The position numbers and the translations under genes were made by a program. DNA of 64,000 nucleotides from Balanoglossus misakiensis (taxonomy: Eukaryota; Hemichordata), in the NCBI GenBank assembly GCA_040954595.2, contig CM082585.2, positions 8,928,001 to 8,992,000 of the forward strand. The letters are read 5' to 3'. The notes beneath the pieces were generated by a model. The model saw nothing but the letters and a program-made list of their open reading frames with translations, was not told the DNA's origin and did not search any database. Below are positions 56,360 through 64,000 of the stretch, in pieces (the stretch's first letter is position 1; the number at the start of each line of letters is the position of its first letter).

Positions 56360-58524
56360 TCATACTTTTTCCCGGGTCCCAATGACCGCCAACAAAATTA
56401 AATGCACGAGGACCAGTCTGGTTGCTGAAACGGTGGGTGTGATTGGCTGACCTCTGCTTGAGTATAATCCGACGCAGTCGTCGTGACTGACGTCATCGAT
56501 GCACTGCATATGAAGGATATCACTGCAAAAGAGAAAGACCATAAAGGATTAACAAGCAAATATGTTCTCTCCGCCATCGGTGATACATTTGTTCGTACTG
56601 TTTTTAGCAAAATAATCGTAAAACATGATTATTGCACTTTCACGTCTGTGCGTGTGGTTTTATGGTCAAATTTTATAATATGACGATTGCTTGAAATTGT
56701 TTACCTTGGGTTTTCCGAGCAGCCATAAGGTATTTCTTTCTCGTCGAGAATTCTCTTCAGATCTTGGATTGAATCCGAATTACAGGTGTCCCTGGAATGA
56801 AATTTCAAACATAAAACATGGTAGCTCTGCTGGTGTATTTACCAAGTCATTGGTTCTTTTTATATCAAGGATGTTACCTACAAATCTTGAGAAATGCTCC
56901 TCGTTTAAACCAGTCGTTACCGGTTTCGATAAGTTAGTTCAAACTGCGTATGCTCACCCCGGTTCTTCCCCCAAGAATGTGACAAGGGTGATGTCGAAGA
57001 AACTGACGTCTTCCTTCGTGATGGTTTTTAATTCAAACTGAGTGAAGTAGCTGGGGAAAGTGAAACAAACGTATATGCACTTATTAAAACGTGATAGATG
57101 TACACCAAAATCAATGGTTGGCAAAACTAGGGTTTTTGGAAAAGGGTTAAACAGTACAACACTGGAATTTGTCAACTGCCTGGCTCACCTGTCGTTTATA
57201 TGGAACGCTCCACCAGGCCGATTACTGTTTGCAAAGAATCTACCATCTCCTCTTGCGTATTCTGCAAACTGTGTAAGGAGTTGCTTCAATGAAGGCGTCA
57301 CGTGACGTCGCGAGAAAAATGTTTCCTGTCAATGCAAGGCTTGAGAAACCTTCATAAATGGTATATAAGACGTTCAGTAATGCCCCTGCAGGGCCCAGGA
57401 CAGCTGTCAAAACCTGGTCAAACTATGGCCCCGACCTCGGACTTGCTGTTTAATGCAAAACGATAAACTTACATAAGTCGATGCGCTCGCCCAGAAAGCA
57501 TCCAGACTCCCAACGCCGAACCCACATTCCCCTTCATCCGGGCACACGGTCATATTCATACCTGTCGGATCAGTTGTGGAACCACAGAAGTACATGTAAT
57601 TCGCCATATAGCCAGGTAGGGTTGTGTCCAGCACAGTTTTGCGGCTGCCACGATAAGCGAACTCCGTGACGACATCATAAATGTCCCACCCATCCCAAAA
57701 CAATGCCTAGAAGAAGGAGAAAAATGTTAATACATGTAATGTAACATTGCATAGGTCAATACTACGCATGGAAAATATTAAATAACAAAATTTAATATTT
57801 ACGCATAAAATCAGCACTCACCGTATCCATGGGATAATCGTGACCAGCCATTGACATAAATTCGTCGTATTCCTCCATGGTGACGTCACAGGGTTCGCGG
57901 AATGCAAACGTCCGGTAGAAAAGTTCCCATAATTCAGTGCAGTTCCTATCACTGAGCAAAAGAAACGTGAACTAAAATGTCCATTCTTAAGGAATTGTTA
58001 GAATAAGTCATAGAATTGGTGAATAATTTGTTTCAAAAACTGTATGTTGCCAGGGTAAGAATGAAACAAACGCGGACATTATTTATAGACACCTCTTGCC
58101 CGGGATCGCGATATATTTAGGTACTTATCACGGTCCCTGGGACTGGATGTGAGGAACGTAATATAGTGTATTAGTGCCTTTATAAATATTACTATTTCAA
58201 TCTTTGGTGACTGACTGGGTCGATCAAATTCCCAGGCATTTAGGGTTTTAGTTTTATCTGGTTTATACATGTATATGTTCGCGATGTCATTGCCTGTTTC
58301 ACACTTACTACTCTACCACTACCGGTACCGGGTGACATACAGACTTACATGAGCATATCTTCCTCGACCCTAGGGTTCACAAAACCCATTTTGAAGTCTT
58401 CACAACGTCCGATGACGATCTCCTTGATAGCCGCCGGGGTGCCCTTGCCCGTGAACTCGCCATGGCACTTGTGTACTAAAAGACTGGCGAACAGGATCAG
58501 GAACTCGGAGAGGGAACCCATCAT
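56360..58524 (-). CDS. ADP-ribosyl cyclase (CD38/BST1 family), tandem copy B, probably GPI-anchored
   Basis: Seven exons: 58524-58349, 57951-57822, 57706-57473, 57268-57189, 57050-56958, 56791-56705 and 56522-56360. Phases agree; 963 bases give 320 residues. It is the paralogue of the downstream gene, sharing exon sizes of 130, 234 and 87 bases and the same cysteine order. A signal peptide is evident (MMGSLSEFLILFASLLVH). Active-site residues are Trp106 (LFWDGW), Trp174 (AFWASAS) and Glu213 (SYFTQFEL). The TLEDTL signature reads VLDTTL, with Asp129 in place of CD38 Glu146. The region homologous to copy A exon 4 is split by an extra intron (57051-57188) in a serine codon just before the catalytic Glu. 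The C-terminus (LVLVHLILLAVIG plus a short TREKV tail) is shorter than in copy A and looks like a GPI-attachment signal, as in BST1/CD157. Two ATGs open the frame (58524, 58521); the first was taken. Substrate preference cannot be told from sequence. Confidence 0.93.
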
Positions 58525-59269
58525 GATCCAAAACGCGCTAAATAGCCTCGCCCGATCTATAAAGTAAAAATAGTAAACTCAGGTCAGCGTGTACAGACTC
58601 TGTATACATCTACGGTGTTCACTTTGTCGTGACCCTTTGCTTTGAGCTTTAGGTATGTGCGAACTCATTCTGTTTGTGGTCGCGCTATCTAAGCGACATT
58701 CAGGTGTTTTATAACGGCTAGTTGTATTTTAACTTCTGTACGCCATATAAACATAGGAATAATTTTGTTCTACATAGACGCGCATGCGTGTGTGGGTAAT
58801 CGGTATTGTGGAATGGGCTGGACTGGTGGACTGGACTCTTGACTTTGAACCCCAACTTTTAATTACTAAAATCCATTTATACCCATAACCAAATCAACAC
58901 ATCATTAAGAATCTCCCTGGGCGTTGTCCTTTTCACTTTTACTTGAGATGTGTCGACCTCAAAACGAGACAAGACAGCGCGTCTTTAAAAAAACACACCG
59001 AAAGTTTCTGTATATTGGTCGCTACGAGGCGCCCTTTCTTGATCGTGCGTGTAAAGGCAACAGTTTCCGTCTCAGGTGATTATTATACGACAAATGAAAT
59101 ACTAGTACAGCCTAGAGAGCGCCTCCAAGTGTCAGAAACGACCAATTGTTAATCTGTCACGCCCTGTAAATGGACACAACATGGTAAACTTCCATCCATT
59201 AATTTTTTACTAACAACAGAAGTCGTGTCGGAGCAGTATTGTCATATAGGCCCTACTTCATGAACGATG

Positions 59270-59336
59270 TGCCTGTCTGCCTGCCTGTCTCGCTGCCTGT
59301 TTGCCTGCCTGACTGCTTTGTCCCTGTCTGTCCCTG
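59270..59336. repeat. CTGCCTGT-type simple repeat
   Basis: Imperfect GCCTGTCT, GCCTGTTT and TCCCTGTC units, followed by a long pyrimidine-rich tract to about 59430. Confidence 0.65.
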
Positions 59337-61710
59337 CAGCCCGCTTGCTTGGCCGCCTCTAACTTTCCTCTCACTATTTCTCTATTTTCCTCTCCTCCCT
59401 CCCTTCTCTATCTCTCTTTGTCTGTCAGGCGTCGACGTCAGCACGTGATGATGCATCCTGGTCTTTGATGAATTGGGTCTAACTAGTGTTTCACTGTGTC
59501 TTCCCGTAGTCATTTTTTCACCTCAGTGGTCTCAACTCGCATCTATGACGAATTGCCCTTTATTTCCATACTCATAACATATGACAAAAAACACACGGAG
59601 AAATATATTCCTTGAGATGAAAGGTCACACAGCGTGAACGGATATAAACGAGGAAGTATATATGAATCTGGTTTCAGCGGGTACGAAGGATGATATTAGG
59701 CCCAATTGATCATATCAAGGAAATGAACAGCACAAACACTTGTCTGCCGAAGGGTCAGCGTTTCCTGGTTGCAACAGAAACGTGACGGGAATCTTTGATC
59801 AAGGAGTTTTATTTTTCAGTCGCTACCATGTTTTCACATGATGAGGAAATCGACTTCCTATTCGCACGATGTGTTTTTTTGCAGTCCGAGGGGGTCGGGG
59901 CGGCGTGCGTCCCTTAGGGAATCTCTACCGAAAATGATCGCGTCTGTGCATTTCACATGTCCGATCTCAAATGTATACATCTATCTGAGGTATCACCCGA
60001 CTCACGGTTTCAAATAGACCTAGGGGTCGCGTTTGTATTACAAGTCACACAGATACGTTTTCTTGATTTTAAACGTTTCTGGCGTTTCCGGTCGCCTATA
60101 TGTTGAAGTGGGGGACAGAAAAAAGAAATTTTATCACCGCAGATCATGATGAGAACGAAACTGCTTAGCAAAACTTCATTTACTTTAAGGTGACACTGTG
60201 TATAGGGTTTATGCGCAGTCGTGTCAGGCCCATGTTCTTGCACACTGCTGAGCAGACAACTGCATGGAAGCTGTATCGTCTTCAGTATCATTCAAGACTC
60301 TTGGCCTCGTATACATTATTTCTGTGAGCAGATTGATTTGAAATCCGTGGATCCAATAGACACCCAGCGAACCGTCCTGTCATTTACTTGGTGTGAGGCC
60401 AACCCAAGCAATTGCATTGATTACAGCCTAATGCGAATTCTCGCTAGAGTCCGCATATTTTCGCTGTCGCTGCTAATAAGCAACAGGACGGCTACTACCA
60501 TGGCGGTATGCAATATAGGCCCATAACTCCCAACAATCGACGCTTTCCCGGCTTATGACGTCAGTGATAAACATTTTATAATAATTTTTGCAAAACGCCG
60601 GGCATATCCAGAATCCATACCTGTCATTTTTTTGATAGCGTGGAATTTCGGAAGGGTCATAGGTCGCAATAACTTCCTAGCGGACACGCAGGCAATGATC
60701 TAACATATTTCCGTACACAGCGTGACATTATAAGAAACACAGTTGACTGTCGTCGGGTATATGAGGTGGACCACCAAAATTGTTTCATTTTTTAGTGTCG
60801 GCAGAATAGTCGCCGGTGGTAATCAAGCACAGAATACTGTTAGACCCTGAACTCGCTCACCACACACCGTTCCCATGGTTCCGGCCTGACACCAAATGAC
60901 ATGTGTTGATTTTCGCACATAGTTACGCAATCGCGTTACTTGCCGCTAGAGGGCAGTTGTCTGGTCCGACACCGACCATGCACTTTTCTTCCAGTGCTGT
61001 TAGCACGAACAAAAGGAAAGGTCGGGTTTCACCTATGAAAGTACCATAATAGCAGACACATAGCCCAAAGCGCTGAAATCCAAGTTGCTTTTCTAAGCGC
61101 TGGAGTAAGCTATATTAAAACATATAATGAATGCAGGCTTCAGACTATGAATTTCAAGTACTTCAGCACTCCCGTCGTCCATTGCGTCACCGCGGCGCAG
61201 ACTTGCCGTTCCTCCCGAAAATAATCGCAACACTGAGAGCGGCGAAATGATGTCAACTCTTGAAGAGGAGATTGAGGACATTCACGGAGGCCCTTTCAAT
61301 CCAGTCCGCACATAGTTGATTTCTGGCGTGTACGTGGACATTCACTTCGCATTAGCTTAATAAGCCGTAAACTTCGAGTTGACCCGGCGGCGGAACCCGA
61401 ACGGAAAGAAGCCGTTATCGGGACCCCACGAGAACCAGATAGTGTTACTGAAAAATTTAACGTATTCGGATATTACGAATTGAACACTCCAAGCGTGTAT
61501 TTTCTTGCACCTCGATTGTTCCGATGTAAACGATTTCCTGAGTAATTATACAGGAATAGATTGCGAGGGAGAGAAAACATTGCCTCTAATTATTATTTTG
61601 TTTTATAGTTTTTTTTTCTTGGGACAAGGTATCATATTTGATCAAAATGGCGAATTTTGGATTTCAAGTATAGCATCTTTAAAATGCATTTAAAAGTCGC
61701 GATAGTACCA

Positions 61711-61798
61711 AAGAAGGAGAGGATGGAATAGAGAATGAGAGAGGGGAGGGTAGGGAAGAGGGAGAGAAGGAGAGATAAGAAGAGGGAGAGGAGAAAAG
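61711..61798. repeat. Purine-rich (GA)n-like tract
   Basis: Almost 90 bases are nearly pure A and G in GAGA, GGGA and AAGG units on the + strand. Such mirror-like purine tracts can form triplex DNA or act as GAGA-type boundary sequence; no function is shown here. Confidence 0.75.
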
Positions 61799-62896
61799 CC
61801 CAGTTCAGTTTGTTTTTGTTAATAGTGTAAGCCCGCCTATCGCTGTTTGCGATATCCCCGCGACTAACGGTTCAACGAAACCGGAGAGTCAGTAGTGGTT
61901 TACAAACAGCGGTGAGCCGGTCTCACTTCCAACAATTCAGCCAACTGCATTGACAGACAGAGGCTGGGATTTTTGGGTACGTGAGAACCGACGGGCAGTG
62001 ACGTGGGAAAACACTGGCTGTCACTCGGTGTCCAACTTTCTCCGAAGGTCAGCGCAGTATCGAATTGATGACACGGACAATGGCGACGCAATAATCCCCC
62101 GTCGCAGGTGTCGAGGCCGCTGAATGCGAACTGAGTTTTTAACAGTTTTTGTTCGCCGCTTTTGTGGAAATACCAGAAAAGATGACAGATAGTGGTGTCT
62201 TTTGTACTCTTCAAGGTCGCGGGACCGTCAGATTTTGAAACGCAGGGGTCTAAACAGACCCGTGGGTCTTAAAAAGTGTTGGTAATTGTCCCTAATCATA
62301 AGAACTCATAATTCTATTAACTTTGATGCACGCTACAGGTGTGTATATCGAAACGCGGGGTTCACTTCACATATGTTTCTGCTGATCGGGCCTTGGGGGA
62401 AACTAAAATGGCTGATATTCGAGAAAGATTGCCCAATGTTTTCGGACATCCTCCGAATGTCGCACAACGGAAACTCCCCCCACCTGTCTGGGCTGAGAGT
62501 TCATCCCTGTTGTGACGTCACGCACAGGGCACAAAGGCCCCCTTAGAAGTGGTCGTCGCCCCGTCGCAAAAACGGACTATGACTTTTTGTCCGGCTGTGA
62601 GTCACAGTGACGACAGTTTTGTTCCCAACCGGAACAGAAGCGAAGCGTTCTGACAACGCTGTCACAGATCAACTCCCCCTCCTTGCCTGTGTCGATTGTA
62701 GGTGAACTTGAAGTAGGGGAAGTAGATTGGCATTACCATAGAAACGTTGGTAAACAACGCGCATTGTTCTATTCTGTGCGGGCAAGAGTGCGTGATGATT
62801 AACACATCACTCCTTTGCTCTTTGTGAAGTTATTTAGTGGGTTGGGAAGATTTGTTTCTCGGTTAGAGTTAGTTTTGAGACACAAAGTGTCAGAGA

Positions 62897-62916
62897 TTAT
62901 ACATGTACATGTATAA
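62897..62916. repeat. Perfect 20-base palindrome
   Basis: TTATACATGTACATGTATAA is its own reverse complement. Shorter tacatgtaca palindromes recur through the window, so this is probably an extreme case of a common local word. Confidence 0.8.
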
Positions 62917-62926
62917 TGTTTTTCAG

Positions 62927-63000
62927 GCTGCATGGAATTGTACAAAGAAGCATTAGATGTAAATTTAGCAAGACTTATATCACGAGATATCCCAAATACT
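62927..63000 (+). CDS. Candidate coding exon of an unidentified gene extending past the right edge
   Basis: A tttttcag acceptor (ending 62926) and gtacgt donor (63001) bracket 74 bases. They contain ATG at 62932 and 23 open codons in phase 0, reading MELYKEALDVNLARLISRDI then PNT, an amphipathic helix-like sequence. The exon could also be internal, because the frame stays open to its 5' end. I do not recognise the protein. No following exon could be placed in the last 1 kb. CpG-rich sequence at about 61-62 kb could hold the promoter. Confidence 0.3.
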
Positions 63001-64000
63001 GTACGTAATTTTATTGAAATAATGCGGCGAGCTCATTGAACATATTAAAACAAACTACATAAAGTTAATCATGGCAGTAAAGTTCATTGGTTTGGATAGG
63101 TGCAATGCATTAAAGGCGTGGTCGTTTTGTTTTGAATGATTTTAATCGAATCGGACGGAAGTGCCCAAGGTTCAATAAAATGATAGGTCACGTGGGCTGG
63201 CATATCAGGCTTGTTTCCAAACTTCTTCTTCACAAATCTCAAGTTGTACTACCAGATTACATCAATCTTGCGTTAAAAGATTTCTGTATGTACGATAGGC
63301 CCCACGTAAAAATATCAATGACAACTTTAATTGCTTTGTCAATATACACTCTGCGAAGGTCAGAGTACCGATTGTAAAGTTCGATTTGGCCGATAAATGG
63401 CCATTTAATATTTGCAATATAATGATGAGAATATAGCAATATCTCATTATAGATCGACAATATAATTAATGGCCGTTCCTGAGTGATGTACTTGTAAAAT
63501 GTATAGACTATTTAAGTCAAAATTTGTTTGTCGCACAGGGAAAATAATGCAAATGTAAACTGTGTCGTCGTAACGAGATCTTTGAAACAGAAGATCGACG
63601 TTGGCAACCAGGGAGTTTTTTTTTTCTGGTTTGGGGGGACATATCGGATATCTGACAGAGATCACTCCCGGTTAGGACGAAACTTTATCATAACTAATAA
63701 TTGTGAGGGGGTTAATTTCGCGGACTCGGTGACAGAAAAGTGAAACTCGATCGAAACAAGCGGAGCAAGTTTCAGAGTCGGATTGCCCTTCGGATTTTGA
63801 CTTTCGGATTCTGTTGCCGGTTCGCTTACGGCACAAGACTGGGTGCAGATATGAGGCTTTGATTCTGTAACAGAATCCCAGCGTGTCTTGGCGCGACTAC
63901 GACTTCTTCGCGACTGATCGAATGTCTTTTTTGGCCTGCAGTCAATTCTTACAAATGTTTACATTAATATTTGGCAGAAGCGGTTCCAACAAAACGTCAA
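63001..64000. other. Right-edge kilobase, no gene recognised
   Basis: Short frames on both strands overlap one another (63132-63377 and 63257-63460) and have no domain. If the exon ending at 63000 is real, this is its intron. Confidence 0.4.

Larger units (their letters stand above)
58525..62926. other. 4.4 kb without a confident gene
   Basis: It contains the promoter side of cyclase copy B, a CTGCCTGT-type repeat (59270-59336), a pyrimidine-rich tract (about 59345-59430) and a purine-rich tract (61711-61798). CpG content rises around 61150-62250, which could be a promoter for a + strand gene running off the right edge. Open frames at 60221-60526 (+) and 61900-62214 (-) have no recognisable domain. 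Confidence 0.45.

Overview
This is animal genomic DNA. It is intron-rich, uses canonical GT..AG splice sites, and shows no bacterial features (no operons, Shine-Dalgarno sites or CRISPR). Four protein-coding genes can be assembled exon by exon with consistent reading phase. They are a TBL1X/TBL1XR1-type WD40 co-regulator (+ strand, CDS 23476-27759), a filamin-family actin-binding protein with THREE calponin-homology (CH) domains (- strand, CDS 33045-50741), and two tandem CD38-family ADP-ribosyl cyclases (- strand, CDS 51932-55694 and 56360-58524). The triple-CH filamin (the architecture known from Drosophila jitterbug, and not that of vertebrate FLNA/B/C) and the duplicated ADP-ribosyl cyclases point to an invertebrate, most likely a marine deuterostome (echinoderm, hemichordate or cephalochordate). 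This placement is inference; no species was identified.

Layout. Bases 1-7100 look intergenic and hold a striking 141-bp foldback element. A CpG-rich segment at about 6.5-7.5 kb looks like a promoter and may carry the non-coding first exon of the TBL1 gene, which would then have a 16-kb first intron. The TBL1 coding exons occupy 23.5-27.8 kb. A second CpG-rich promoter lies at 30.3-30.66 kb and drives + strand sequence in which a small spliced gene for a short, possibly membrane-spanning protein can be proposed. The filamin gene follows on the - strand, with 12 consecutive phase-1 introns in its immunoglobulin-like repeat half and an 8.1-kb first intron. One of its introns contains six near-identical 182-bp tandem repeats, with a separate foldback element beside them. 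Its first intron contains a small TA-flanked MITE and paired nuclear-receptor DR1 motifs. The two cyclase genes are head-to-tail duplicates that differ by one intron and by their C-terminal anchors. From 58.5 kb to the right edge there is no confident gene, only simple repeats and one possible exon at 62927-63000.

Functionally the genes are unrelated neighbours: a nuclear co-repressor exchange factor, a cytoskeletal crosslinker, and ecto- or lumenal enzymes making cyclic ADP-ribose-type calcium messengers. All gene calls come from reading translations and splice signals by eye; no database search was possible.
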